Shown: positions 38,202 to 51,130, counted from the stretch's first letter. The stretch: 64,000 nucleotides of DNA from Caenorhabditis remanei (GCF_010183535.1 NC_071332.1:11718001-11782000), one strand, 5' to 3'. Made by a program: numbers and translations. Notes: generated from the sequence alone by a model not told the origin.

Positions 38202-40567
38202 TCAGACTTCGGCGATTTTGTCGATCGATAGTGACTCCAGCTGTTTCTCAACTTTCGGTTTACCATTTGGTGGTTTTGGCCCATTCGTTTTTTTACCGTC
38301 TGAAATTAAAAAATAGTTGCTGGATCTGCTAATTTTGATCAAAACTCACAATGCTTATTTCTACCCTCTTTTTGTTTAGCCCGTTGCTGTGCCAATGATT
38401 CTTGCGGAACAACCGAAAGAACAGTTCCAACTGCTTTTGTTCGTCCTTCACGGAATACCATTTTTGTTCCTGGACGGATATATTCTGGTTGACGAATGAA
38501 TTTGAACTGCACTTTGTCACGATCACCAGTTCGAAGAACTTCTTTTCCCATGGAAACCAATGTGGCAGTCTGTCGAACTGATCCAATGTGAAGCATCGCT
38601 TGATAATTCGGTTTGATAGTTGTTGGATGATGGAGAACGAGAATTTCGGCATCAAACAACATACTAGCGACTGGTTTGATTTTTGGATCCACTAGAACCA
38701 TTCCTTTACGAACATCTTTTTTCGGCACTTTTCTGTAAATAAGAATTCTGAATCAAAGTTTCTCAGAATATACTTACTTTAGCGCAAACGATGCAGACTG
38801 TCCACATTTCACTATTCCAACTGGCATACGTTTTCGATGAATTGACTTGATTGGAATTGGTTGGAAATCCCCGTTCGAAGTTGGTCCGAGAAGAAGAATG
38901 TCGTTGAGACGAATTGTTCCAGAGAGTAGTGTTCCACTGGCAATTGTACCAACTCCATCGACCCAATAGATGTCATCAATCTGGAATATTGATGTTTTTC
39001 AAGTTAGTTGCAATAAAAGGTAGACTAGTATTACTGAATAATTACCTGGAAATGAGCTGGATCATTTTCGTTGAGTGATCGACGAAGTGGAACAACATTC
39101 AGGAATTGACGAAGAAGTGGGAGATTTGTTCCGTCTACGTTAGATACTTGGAAGATTGGACACACTCTGAAAATGAAAACATTGGAAACTTTAAGGATAA
39201 TGCTCATGAATCCCAGGAGTTTATAATACAGTTCGTAAAGATTTTCTGTCAAAATTCTCACTTTTTGCTTGGAAAATTGACGGCCGCATGCACAACATCA
39301 TCCATATTCCGTACCAGAATCGGGAGTTTTTTGGCACTTCTCACCAATCTCGTAATATTTTTCATAGTCTCTTCAAGAATATTGGCTGGACACATATCAA
39401 TTTTAGTGACAACCAGATAAACGGGTACATGAAGTGAGAGAGCCAATGAGAGATGTTCTTTTGTTGTTCCAATAATTCCCATATTCGCTCCAATCATTAA
39501 CATTGTATAGTCTGGCATGTGACCAGTCATTCCGAAGATTGTAGTTTTCAGATATTTCTCATGTCCAGCCAAATCAATAAATGTCACCAATTTTGCACAA
39601 TCTGATCCAATTTGAATCCAATCCAAATTGTGATTATGGGGATCTGGTTTATTGACAACGTTTCCATGAACATCGAATCCGAGAATATCGTTTCCAACTG
39701 AAAAGTTAATGATAGTTAAAGTAAATAAATTATCTTTCATTAATGATAATAACTATGTCAGTCAAACAAGTTTATTCGATCCTCTTTTTTTGCATTTCTC
39801 GATTTTTTACATCAAAATTCTTATTACCGTAAACACTGTATTATAACGGCAGTTTTTTCGTTTACTTTTAATAAGTTTCTGAAACCACAGAATTTCTTTC
39901 GGAGGCAATTTGAAAACATAACGACATGCCGTTAAAATACAGTATTTACGGTTTATTAAAATCTCTTCCGATATTCTCTCTTATATTTCTAATTTATTAT
40001 CTTACCCGAAGAAGTTCTTCCACTTTCGAATTCATGTTTATGTCTGAATAATTTAGTTCTAGCTGCTCCACGTCCATCATCCAAAGCTGAATGTGTCAAC
40101 ACTCCCAGCAGCGTGGATTTTCCAGCATCCACATTTCCAACCACAGCTACACGAGCCTCGATGAAGTCTTTCTCTTCTGGCGGATCACGAATCAACCATA
40201 CTTCTGTTACTAAATTTCCAGCCTGTTTACGACGGACGACGTGTGTTCCAATTGCAGGAATTTTCTCAAGAATTTTCTGATGGGCATCTACGGCCTTCTG
40301 AAACTCGTCTTCTGGAATTCCAAGCTTTGGATTTTTAGAGTTGGAATTGATTGGGACACCGAGTTCAATTAGACACTCTCCTTCGCCTTCTAGTAATTGT
40401 TTCCTCAGATGAATTGAATATTTTTCAATGTCTTCAGTAGTAGAACGAAGCAAGAATTGAGCATCAAGGCCACGTTGCTCTTTCTGCTCGGTTACATCTT
40501 CGCTATCATCTGCGTACAACTCACAGAGATTCACTGCTTTCTTTTGATTTTCCTGTATTCGATCCAT
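38202..40567 (-). CDS. cgp-1: GTPBP1-type translational GTPase, 600 aa
   Basis: EF-Tu-like GTPase of the GTPBP1/GTPBP2 family, cytoplasmic, linked to ribosome rescue and mRNA surveillance in animals. Exons (minus): 40567-40006, 39697-39262, 39166-39046, 38980-38778, 38732-38350, 38299-38202 (1803 nt). GTPase motifs: G1 GNVDAGKS at 144-151, the family signature [14 protein letters not shown] across the first intron, G3 DLAGHEKY at 229-236, and G4 TKID at 285-288. Beta-barrel domains follow ([32 protein letters not shown]). The C-terminal tail is basic and then acidic and ends [19 protein letters not shown] acceptor about 33 bp upstream of the ATG is a probable SL site. The first intron holds a short inverted repeat, listed separately. 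Confidence 0.93.
39826..39952. repeat. Short inverted repeat in cgp-1 intron 1
   Basis: Arms of 26 bp at 39826-39851 and 39927-39952 match in inverse orientation with about two mismatches (ACCGTAAACACTGTATT against AATACAGTATTTACGGT). This looks like a small foldback/MITE remnant of the dispersed TACTGTA/TTTACGG type common in Caenorhabditis. Confidence 0.8.
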
Positions 40568-42085
40568 TTCAGATTTGTGTGAAAGTTTGAGTTACTATTG
40601 CTGAAAATATGAAAAATTGTTTAATAAATATATATCTAAACATTGAATTCAAAGTACCCTGTTTGCGGTTAAAAAACGCAGAAAGCTAGAAAAGAGAGAA
40701 GATATATTTTCATATCAGGGATTTCTTTTGTTCAATTTTATTTCAAAAGAAACGAAATAGACGCAGACATCCGGGAAAAAATGTGTATGTGTGGACACAA
40801 CTGTGAGTGGAGTCCAGTGGGGAAAGAGAGGAGAAGGAAGACGATAAAACGTTCAATAGTGAAAAAAAATAGAGAAAAAGAAAAGAGAAAAACGGGAAAC
40901 CGGTCTATTTTTCATATACTATATGTATAGTAAAAAAAGAGGAAGTATGGTATAAAACTTAACTTTCAGATAGAAAATATGAGAGAAATTTATGACGTTT
41001 TGGGTCAAAAGATAGAATTTTCATTGTTTTCAGCGTTTGCTATAAACCAACACTGTTTTCCCCCGGCATTTCAATCTAAGACAACATAATTGTACAAATT
41101 CTCTAACTGTTTACACCTATTCTCCGTTATCCAATAAATAACTCTTCTAGAAAACTACCACAACATTGTGTTATTGTTACTCCTTATTTCGCAAAATATG
41201 CAATGCTATGCAGAAAACTTTGACACGTAGAATAACTGATAACTATATTATTTCAACTATCGTCAGCAACAATGCGCAATATGACATTTGCAAGTCGTTC
41301 GAAATTTCTTCTAGAACGCATTATTGAAAGATATGGCGAAATGTTGCGCAAACTGACTGAATAGTGATGGTTATTATGGTGAGTGGAAAGTTCTTGATTA
41401 TTTTTTAAAGGGTTCTAACAAGGATACAAGTAACGCAAAATTTTAGAATATTTCGGTTGCCCGGGGTTTTTCGAATCTATGGTTTGTTTTCTTTTCCTAG
41501 TCAAGGCGGAGTAGACAAAAATAATAATAAAACAACTCTTTTGAGTGGTTTCAATGCTCTGAAACATAAATTATCCTCAACTTTCTACACGAACAAAAAG
41601 GATAGTTGGCATGTCATAGATATGCCAGTCTGAGTTTACGCGTACTATTCGTTGATAAAGTTCTGAAAAGGGAAAAAAGAGTTGTCTTTCAAATAAACTA
41701 TATGAATAGTAGAAATAGACACTTCTGATCGTTTGTCTGAAACAGAAAGTTTTAAATAAAAAATAGCTAGAGCATCTCAATTTTCCGAATATTTACTGGA
41801 AACTATAGAAAAATAAAGGTTCAGTCAAACATAGTAGGAGGAACAACAGGGGAAATATGGAAGGGAACAAGGAGATTACAACCGGTACAAAAATGATAAT
41901 TATATGAGGTTTCTAAGAATAATGCGGAACAAATTCAATCAAAGCAACAGGAAAGGAGTAACGAAAGATATGAAATCACTGGAAAATGTAAACACTCAGC
42001 AGGAAATTTCATCAAAGTCATTTTCAGAACAGCAAACAAATATATTAAAAACAAGAACAATGAGAGATACAGGGAGATCACGGAT
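40568..42085. other. Intergenic region between cgp-1 and zpr-1
   Basis: About 1.5 kb, AT-rich. It includes the cgp-1 promoter and the zpr-1 3' UTR. I see no convincing gene, RNA or repeat. Confidence 0.5.
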
Positions 42086-43834
42086 CTACGCATTTTCTGT
42101 CTTCTTTTCCTCTCTCTTCTCTTCTTCTTCCACGTCTTCCTCGTCTTCTTTCAACACTTCCAGTTCTCCATAGTTCTCCACTTTCATATCATTGATACCT
42201 AAATCGTCATCTTGCTCATAGGATCGAGTGTAGAATTCCTTGGTGAGGCGTGGATCATCCATTGGTGCAGAGAGACTTTGAACGTAACTGCAACCTGTTG
42301 GATCATCCAGAATGATTGTAGCGGGGAGTTTGAGCGCAATGATGTCATCAAGCTTTTCCAAGAACGTTGTCACAGCACTTTTCTCGTCAGATTGTGCTGA
42401 GTCGCCCATAAAGAATGAGGATTGCTGAAAAAAAAGAATTTGAGAGAAATATGGACTGAAATAATCTGGAATTGGTCATAGAAAACATATCACGATAAAA
42501 CACGGAAATTTATAACACGAGAGTGAAAGAAACTCTAAGAAAACCAAAACCACAGTATCTTACCGCATCTAATTGATCTTTTGTAGCTGTCAGTAGTCCC
42601 TCGATAGTTGTGAATCTTCCACATAATGCATTTCCACCAACTTCCAAATCAATCTCTGGAATCGATAGAGCGCACGTATCGGTTTTCAAGACATCTCTGG
42701 CCAGATCAACATCTTGTTCCAGTTTAACCGATAGCCGACATCCTTGATCTTTGATAGCTCCACCTGATTTCACTTCATTCGATTTATATCCGCATAAATC
42801 ACAAGCCAATGACATAATGATTACAGTTTGGAAGAATGGAATATCGGTTGGTTTCATCTTCACTTGTGTCGGTCCATGACAGTTCGGGCAGTCAGTAGCG
42901 AAATGGAGAACCTCCTGTTTTGCATCTTCGTAGCTCTTAAATTCGGGGGCTGGCCCTTCCTCGACTACTTCTTCTTCATCACTGAAAAAACTATTTTCAA
43001 CTCAACTCTTCAACGTTCATACTTACTTATCATCAGCTAACGCCAGTAACTTCTTCTCTGTCAATGATCTGTGGTAGTGAGAAATGATACACCGTGGATC
43101 TACGTGACGGACATCTGGATTTTGAATATAGCAGTTTCCAGTTGGATCTCTCAATCGAAGACTCCAATTTTCTTTCAAATCCCAACAGTCTTGAATTCTT
43201 TGCAAGTACGCATCGATTTGAGCTGCTCCCTCTGGATCCAAAAGACGTCTTTTTTCTTGATCTTGAGTCAATCCACGATGAACACGTTCGAGGACACCTT
43301 CAACAGTTGTCACTTCTCCTGGCTGTGATTTATGAGGAATCTCTAATTCCAACTCGGGAATCTCAATTGATGCATACTCCGATTTTACAAGTTGTCTTCG
43401 CAAGTCCTCTGGCTTCTGCACGCGTAGTACAATCATCGTTCCGTGTTCTTGAACAGCCTCCCCACTCTGAATTTCATTGTTCTTGTGTCCACAGTGTGGG
43501 CATTCGAATGACATGAGGATTACTGCTTTGTAGTAGGGAATAGATGTGCACATGATGCGAGTTTCCCCCTAAACAAAGAAAACTGTAAATTTGATAGGGC
43601 TACGACGTTTCTGATGTTTGTCGGCATTGTCAGAACGATCATAACTTACATTTTCCTCGCAATTTGGACACATACTCTCCACGACAATGGGAGCTGATTG
43701 ATAGTCATCGGCTGACAGATTTCTGTAGATCTGAAAACATGACATTCAATGTTGAGTACAGTTAAGGCTTGATCCAGATTATCATAATATCAGAAAATGA
43801 AAGAATAACTTACATCTTGTGAATCAGCCGCCAT
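42086..43834 (-). CDS. zpr-1: ZPR1 zinc-finger protein, 466 aa
   Basis: Conserved ZPR1, which binds eEF1A (as a folding/assembly factor) and shuttles between cytoplasm and nucleus. Exons (minus): 43834-43814, 43730-43650, 43568-43027, 42981-42564, 42424-42086 (1401 nt). It has two ZPR1 modules, each a C4 zinc finger plus a beta-rich domain: C28, C31, C57, C60 (MCPNCEEN and FECPHCG) and C246, C249, C275, C278 (DCPNCHGP and ACDLCG). Each module is followed by a conserved IEIPELELEI or LSIPEIDLEVGG strand. The acidic C-terminus (EDVEEEEKREEKKTENA) is typical. The first exon encodes only MAADSQD, so it is easily missed. Confidence 0.96.
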
Positions 43835-45022
43835 CTTGCTTCACCTGAAAACTGTTTATTTTGCAACAAGCTAGCAATACGTCTGGTTCTCAAAAAGACT
43901 GTGAATAAAAGAGAAAATATTGGAACAATCGAGAAAAACCTGGAAAAACCTGGAAAACACTAGAAAAAATAACATTTTTACACGTCTGCATTGCAACGTC
44001 GTCGTGTTTGCGCCTGATGCCCCACATCTCACGACATTTTCTCTGCGTCTCTTCTTCTTGTGTAGTCTTTCAAATGAAATTCAGCTCTAGAGCTTGGAGT
44101 CTGATTGAAGCTGGAATCAACAGTACTGGGTTCTGAAAATTAGAACGGATTTAAAAAAAAGAAACCAAAATGTTGCCGTTGTTCTCATCTTCTGACAAAC
44201 ATTATATTCAGAGTTTTTGAATCCGAGATTTATGGAATACTTCATCTCATTTTTTAATATCCAGACAGTATTGCGAGATTCAATGGATGGTGTATTCGTT
44301 AGTATTCGTTAGTTAGCAGACCAGATGACTCGGTATTCCAATGTTTAATTCCCTAAAAGTATTCATACATGATAATTATCGATAAATGCACATATGAAAT
44401 TGAATGGTTACTGTACATAATTAAACCAGCACTTACTCATTCTTCAGGTGAAACAGGACTCGAACTGTGACGTTGTACCTAACCGTTTTCTCCAAACATT
44501 GTTTAACTTCCAGTTGACTCATTCAACTTCTTTTAATCTGTTTAGTTTGATAAGGAACTTGAAACTCATTACCAAAAAATCAAATTTTGAGGTAATACAA
44601 TTATTCACTGTTGGAAGACACTTATTCTGATATTGATTCAACAAAGACCAGATTTCATACTAGTAGTTATTCCAGGAGTTTTCTTTTAGTTCAGTTTGAT
44701 TCCTACTTTCTCTTCAAGATTCACTTGCAAGGTATGGAAACTATGATGATAAAATTTGAACAGGCAATCAAAGAGAATCTGCAAATTTAATTGTGGCAAA
44801 TACTCCTACTCGATGCGGAATGAGTACTCACTTCTTCCTTCCTTCTCTGTTCTAGTTCCGTTATTTACTTTATCTGGAATTCCAACCAACAAACAAATGT
44901 TTGTTTAACAAGATAATGATCCCACATACCGAGGTAGAATCAAAGATAACTCTGCCCCGATTGACATAAATAGAAGATGATTGAAGTGATAAGACACTTC
45001 AGTAGTAAGAGAAGAAGAAGAG
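43835..45022. promoter_or_regulatory. Divergent upstream region of zpr-1 and the LITAF gene
   Basis: About 1.2 kb between the two start codons. A GC-richer block at 43980-44060 lies near zpr-1. No gene, RNA or repeat was recognised. A 60-codon ORF at 44448 has random composition. Confidence 0.45.
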
Positions 45023-45606
45023 ATGGCTGCTGTTTATGCTGGATCCCCAAAGGTATGTCAGAGTAAGACTTCTGAAACACAGAATGGTATTTTCAGATGA
45101 CGGATATTTATGAGCCGTATTCGGAGTACTGCCCAAGATGCCAGGTTAGTTTTATTCTTTCCATTTTGGAATGTATATGTCCATTGCTTGAAATTTTGGA
45201 GTCATATTTTCGAGTAGTAAGTATGAAGTTCTTTGAGTTTCCACTCAGGTAGAGCTTAATTCTATCAGAAAGGAGATTACTTTGAAGATAAATTTCGAGT
45301 TACCCGAGAGAGCAAGAATAGAATGGAAGCTCTGTGTATTAACATCTGAATCAAATTGACATCTCTACATCTAATCGGACGCGACAAGACCATAGTGACC
45401 AAGTACCGTAACCCGCACGTTTCCAGACACATCATACCACTCGAATCGAACGAACTCGTGGAAACTGCTGGTGGATCACATTTGTTCTCGGATGTATCTT
45501 CTTCTTTCCACTCTGTTATTGGTTGTGTTGTGCATCATCAAAGGACACGAAACACTTCTGTCCATCGTGTGGAACTCTGTTGGCTGTCAGACAAGGAGGA
45601 TGTTAA
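45023..45606 (+). CDS. Small LITAF-domain membrane protein, 85 aa
   Basis: Endosome/lysosome membrane-associated LITAF/CDIP-type zinc protein. Three exons: 45023-45052 (10 codons, MAAVYAGSPK), 45097-45144 (16 codons, MTDIYEPYSEYCPRCQ) and 45427-45606. All are in phase 0, with GTATGT and GTTAGT donors and TTTTCAG and TTTCCAG acceptors. The halves of the LITAF zinc ribbon are CPRC (N-terminal) and HFCPSCG (C-terminal). They flank a hydrophobic hairpin, WITFVLGCIFFFPLCYWLCC. The family usually has a longer Pro-rich N-terminus, which here is only about 20 residues. The gene is divergent from zpr-1. It fits no long ORF and could easily be missed. Confidence 0.85.
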
Positions 45607-47486
45607 TTCAGTTATTTTATTTATGCGAATTCTCTAAAGTGTTTTTGGAATTTTCAACTGAAAGTATACGATAAAGATTCAATTGTTTGTTGGAAAAAAG
45701 TTTGATAATGACTAAAAATTCGTGAAAGAGACAGATAAGGAGGAAGAAAAATAATGACTGGAATGAGAATAAAATAAGCGAAGAATTCGAACAAGAAATT
45801 CACGAAATATCAATAAAACTCTAACAGAGAAAGCCTTCTACAAAAAGAAAGAACTCCACAGCCTAGTTCAATGATTCATTGAAATTTGGTGTCCATTTTT
45901 CATATTCCGGTGTTTCATGACATGCGTGTCTTCTTTTATATCTTCCAGATTCCTGGGCGAATTTCAGTTATATGGATTTGAAAAGCCTCATTTGAGTTTT
46001 CCTTTCTCTCTGACTTGGCTCTCGCAGTCATCGTCTCCTTTCATCCTAGTATTCGTTATCGATTCGTCTGCGTCTCATCCTTCTCTTTTGAAAAAAATAT
46101 CTGCTGACAAACATTCGAAAGCAGATGAGTCTTTTGAGTGTTCTATCGGTTATGTATCTCAGAAAGTGCAGCTGTTCACACTTGCTTTCTTAGAATTCGA
46201 AGTTTCCCCGCCTCCTTCGAAACCTCTTTCTTCTTTTGATCTATTTCTTTTTCTGATTTTTATGCGCCGAATCGCACACTTTCCGGCGGTAAATCTTTCA
46301 CCAACTATCTTTTTTCTTCTGAACTTTCTTCATTTCTCATCTTTCATTTTTTCTCTCCTTCTCCTTACCTAAGGTTTTCATCACCAGATCACAAAACTCA
46401 GTTCATTGTGTTTTCTGAGCCCTTTTCTAAATCATTTCTCTTCTTTGGAATGATAGAGTACTGTAGCAGTCATTAGCGTAATGCGTAGTTTCCTGCAGAC
46501 AATGTCCTGCTAACAACCTTTCGTGGGAAAGCATCACTTTATGGTCTGAAGGAGTAGTACTACAAATTTTTAATTAGGTCATATAGATCAATCATTCATA
46601 TCGCACCCCATCTCGTTCTTCTTCTAAAATTATTTTCTCCTATTTGTTGTTTTGCTCATGCCACTGCATGATGTGACTCAATGGAACAATTTGGCAATAT
46701 GCCAAGTCATCTCAAAATGCGATGTCGTTGCACTGAGAACTGAGAAGCATGGAAGCACTCTCAACTGAACTTTATTATTGTAAGAGCTAATAATTGCATT
46801 CCTATTGGCTGAAACTGTGTAATTTTGGAAGAGGGATGTCTGGTTGAATGGAAACTTCTTCTAAACTTCTAGTTCTTGTAAAAACATCGTTGAGATCTAT
46901 TTCATTGTGCTTGATTTTAGATGATACATTTTCTCCTATTTTATCGATTTCCAGAATACTGTCCTTCATCTTCCCTGATTTCCTGTAAACCATCTGTCTA
47001 CTCCATGTTGACAGAGTCATATCTTGACGAGCCATTAGAATTGTCAATGGTTATTATTCGCTTAATAAAGACCTTAAGTCATCCAACTTCCGACCTCAAT
47101 ATTGCTAATCCTTTTCCCGTAACACGCCATTCGCTCTCTCACGCCTCCTATCCCTGACTCTCCTGCTCTCTTGCTCTCGTTATGTCTTATTTGGGTCAAC
47201 TCCGCCCATTTTCTTCTGCCCAGACTCCCTGACACTCACGTCATCTTCTCATTATGACACTGTCATCTGCTACAATTGTTCCTCCTGCCATCTACCGTTC
47301 ATTGATTCGCTACCCTATCCATTCCTTGTATTCACCCTCATTCTATCCGTTGCGTTCTTTCTAATCCAGTTGTGCTCACTCATTCTGTTGCCATTACCTC
47401 TCTATTCTATAACCGTCATTGATTTCTGCCTCTCTTCATGTTATATCTCGTTCCAACTATCCTATTTTCAGACTAACCCACTAACA
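45607..47486. other. Upstream region of the Argonaute gene
   Basis: About 1.9 kb, pyrimidine-rich on the plus strand from about 45940 to 47460. It contains a candidate small minus-strand gene at 46802-47035, listed separately. A 151-codon plus-strand ORF at 45917 is Ser/Phe/Leu-rich and looks like a by-product of the CT-rich DNA. Confidence 0.45.
46802..47035 (-). CDS. Possible small protein, 77 aa, unknown
   Basis: An open frame starting MARQDMTLSTWSRQMVYRKS and ending IPLPKLHSFSQ. It is hydrophilic, with a balanced amino-acid composition unlike the random ORFs around it. A polyadenylation-type AATAAA sits about 25 bp after the stop (about 46773-46778, minus strand). A TTTACAG acceptor-like site lies inside it (before codon GAAATC), so it may instead be the last exon of a spliced transcript. 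No family was recognised and no clear SL acceptor precedes the ATG. Confidence 0.3.
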   Translation of the reverse strand: MARQDMTLSTWSRQMVYRKSGKMKDSILEIDKIGENVSSKIKHNEIDLNDVFTRTRSLEEVSIQPDIPLPKLHSFSQ

Positions 47487-50400
47487 ATGAGTTACAATAA
47501 CCACCGTGGAGGAGGCGGTGGCTACTATCAAGAAGAAGATCGTCGTAACCAACAATACAGAGGTGGATCTCAATACGATCGAGAGCCTCAATACGATCAA
47601 CGTCGTGGTGATGACTATCATCGTGGAGATCGTCACGGCGGAGGACATTCGAACGGAGGAAACGGTGGATACAACAATGGCCGTGGAGGATACCATCAAG
47701 GTGGTAGAGACGACTATCAACGTGGTGGTCGTGATGATCTCTCACAGAAGATGGGACGAATGAATATGAATGGAGGTGGTAGAGGAGGACGTGGGGGAAA
47801 TATGTATTCCCAGAATGGACCTCCTCGTCCACGTTTCGAAAGAAACACAGCTGGACTCGCCAATCCTGGAGATCTCGCCGGATCTGCTCATTTCCCACGA
47901 ATTCCTGTCGCCAAAAAAGATCTGGAGCACAATAAACAAGAGTTCTTCAAAAGACCGGAAGGATCAGTTTATGAGAAGAAAGTTGGCCAGAAGACGGAGC
48001 TCTGGACAAATCACGCTCTCGTTCATTTACCATCGCAACCGTATCTGATCCACGAATATAATATTGATGTGTATCAGAACAGAAAGAAATTGGAGAAACG
48101 AGAAGATGCTGCTCCAGTATTCCGTGAAATCTGCGCAAATGGAAATGGACGAAGAATGCTTCCGAGATCTGCGGACTACATCTTCAATGATGTGAATTTG
48201 TTGTGGTCGATCGAGAAACTTCCGAGTTCTCAATCCACGGTCGGAGACAAGCGAAACTATTTCGTTTACAAATACACTCAGAGTTTCGAATTCGGAGAGG
48301 GAATTGCTCAGAGAGACAGTCAATTTCTCTCCACACTCATCGACGCCATTGCAACCTCTCGTGTCAGAAATCCAAAGTGAGTTTTTTTTTTCGTTATAGA
48401 AAAGCCTTCTTTATACCAAAATCTAGCTAGTTACAAACTGTTGTTTTCCAGAATGTGTCAGAACAAGTTCACAGTTTTCAAGAGAAGTATGTTCATGATT
48501 CAAGATGAGAAGTATCGCGAGGACTTCGATGATGCTCCACTTTTCTTGAAACTCAGAAACGGATTGGATGCTCGAATGGGAGTTTCAATTGGTATCAAGT
48601 TGAACCTCCGTGCTGGAATCACCGCTTGTTATGACTGTAAGTTTTCATTCAAGACGAGACGTGGATAAATTCTTTAATTTTCAGTGTCCCACACCATGTT
48701 CACTCGTCCAAGTTATCCACTGATCCGTCTCTTCGTCGAACTTATTGCTGGTGTGCCAATCAGTGATGAAGACTTCGAAGATCAATGGGATAGTTTACTG
48801 AAAAGTGCAAAGGTCACTCAAGGCAATCGTGATATGATGAAGTCGATTCTCCACAAGATGAAACTGTGTTATACTCTCGAGAGTGCAGTCGAAGTTGATG
48901 AACTTGGAAAGGTGACGAAGAATGGATCTTTGGGAAACGCCAAGCAGGACAAAAAAGATTTCAAATTCTTCGAGGTGACAGAGAAATCAGCAGAACAATT
49001 GATGTTCTTCGATGAGGAATTGGGAAGAAATATCTCGGTCGCCGAGTTCTTTTTGCTCAAGAGACGCATCCGTCTCCGCTATCCAAATCTTCCTTGCATC
49101 CAGAAGAAACCAACTAAAATGAACAACAGGTTCATTGCTTTCCCAATGGAATTCGTCACTCTTATTGCTGAACCGAAGAGATACGCAGGATTGAGTACTC
49201 TGGAAATGAAGTCTGAAATGGTTCGATGGACTACATTCACTGCCAAACAACGACTTCTCGTTCTTCAACACATTATTGGACAAAAGAAGATCACAGATGT
49301 TCCACCTGTTGTTGACAATAATGATAGATACATGTCGAGACATGGAATCACGATTGAGAAGGAAATGCTCTCGGTGAAAGCTTCAGTGCTCCCACCACCT
49401 ACCGTAGTCTACGGAGGAAACGACAAATTCACAGATGTCCATCATGAAGGAGAATGGGAAGCTGTTACTCACGAACCAATTCGTAAAGTTCTGGAAGATG
49501 CAGTGTACAGAAGAACAAAAGATAAATCTGCTCCAAAACTGAAAAAGCGATTGTTGGGATCGATTTTGAAGATTGGATCCCCATTCAACGACAAAGTTGC
49601 AATTGAGATTGATGAGTAAGTTTTTCAAAAAACTGATACATGCTCTAATAGCAAAAAATTTATTTCAGTACCTGCTATCACAACTTGATGAGAGCAATCG
49701 AATCTGCTGGTCAACCGGTATGCTGGGAGAACGAAGATATGGGACAAGCTGCCATTCAAGGAAGCTCAGAATTCCTTCAAGGAGTTCAGAAGCCAGCTGA
49801 CATCTACAATTTCTTGCATGATCTCATCTCCAATATCGATGAGAAATACAAGAAGAGTGACGATGAAGTGATTGTTCCCCTTGTCTTCGTGATTTTTGAG
49901 CAGAGATTCACAAATATCGTGAACAGCAGAAACTTGTTCCGTAACGACTACAATCTGTTGAAGTATCTCGCTGATACTCAGTTGGGAGTGTTCACTCAAG
50001 GAATGCTTTACAGCACATTCAACACTATTGGGGTAAGTTTCAAAACTCTAGATTTCAATTATCAAACTCTCTCCTTTTCAGTCAACACCAGCCACCTGCA
50101 AGTTCACTCGACTCATTGTTGAGAAAGTTCTCGGAAAAGTTGGAACAACTCACCGTAAACTCGAAAGCGGAGGAACCCACAAGTCATGGACGAAGGTTAC
50201 CAATCCAAAGGAGCCAACCTTGTTCCTTGGAGTCGACGTTTCGCATCCAAGTACCCGAGATCTCAAGGATCCAGAATCAGATGTGAAGAAGATGTCAGTG
50301 GCTACAGTCGTCGGAAACATTGACATTGATTGCACCGAGTACCGTGCTTCCTCCAAAATCCAATCGGTCGGAGAAGAGAGAATTGTCCGATTCCAAGATG

Positions 50401-51130
50401 AAATCCAAACTCGTATCGCAGACTTCACAATGCACAACAGCATCCGCCCAGCTCATATTGTGGTCTACAGAGATGGACTTTCGGAGGGAGATTTCCAGAG
50501 AACTCTCTATGAAGAGAGAATCGCAATTGAAAATGCTTGTATCGCTCTGGACATTGCTTACCAACCATCAATCACATACATTGTTGTCACCAAGAGACAC
50601 CACACTCGATTCTTCTTGAAAGACGAATCAGAAGGAATCGAAGAGCAAGGATTCAATGTCCGTCCTGGAACTCTGGTTGAGGATACAGTCACAACCAACA
50701 ACTACTACGACTTCTACCTCACAACTCAAGTCGGTCAAATGGGATTGGCTCGTCCAACTCACTACTACGTCCTTTGGAACACCTGGCCTGGATGCCTTCC
50801 AACATTCTGGCCAACTGTCACTCATGCTCTCACTTACATGTTCTGTAGAGCTACTTCAACAGTCGCTTTGCCAGCTCCAGTACTCTATGCTCATCTCGCT
50901 TCGAAACGCGCAAAGGAGACGATGGATGGAGCTATCGAAGCACATAGGTAAGCTGTTCGTCAGACTTTAACCAACTTTGAACTTCCCGAAAACATCCAAA
51001 CGCGTACTAAAATTCTCTTATTTTCAGACTGATGGGAAGAGCTTTCAATATGGATGTGTACAGCGATGTCGCTGAACTCACAAAGCAGATTAACAACCAC
51101 CCAGAACTCGATGGAATGGTCTTCGTTTAA
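47487..51130 (+). CDS. ergo-1: Argonaute protein, ERGO-1-like, 1112 aa
   Basis: PAZ-PIWI Argonaute. ERGO-1 of C. elegans binds 26G endo-siRNAs in oocytes and embryos and triggers WAGO secondary siRNAs. Exons: 47487-48376, 48452-48636, 48685-49615, 49669-50032, 50082-50947, 51028-51130 (3339 nt). Residues about 5-115 are Gly/Arg-rich with many RGG/RG motifs. N and PAZ domains lie in the middle and PIWI in the last 400 residues. The slicer triad is visible: D842 in FLGVDVSHP, D921 in VVYRDGLSEG, H1017 in RPTHYYVLW. So it should be catalytically competent. The start follows an SL-type acceptor CTATTTTCAG at 47461-47471. The family is certain. The ergo-1 name rests on length, intact DDH and neighbouring genes, and could be wrong for a close paralogue. 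Confidence 0.8.

Noticed and set aside
45917..46372. 151-codon plus-strand ORF upstream of the Argonaute
   Set aside because: Composition is Ser/Phe/Leu-rich from CT-rich DNA. No conserved motif or supporting splice structure.
47473..48323. His/Ser-rich minus-strand ORFs over the Argonaute N-terminus
   Set aside because: They are antisense to the RGG-coding exon and its neighbours.
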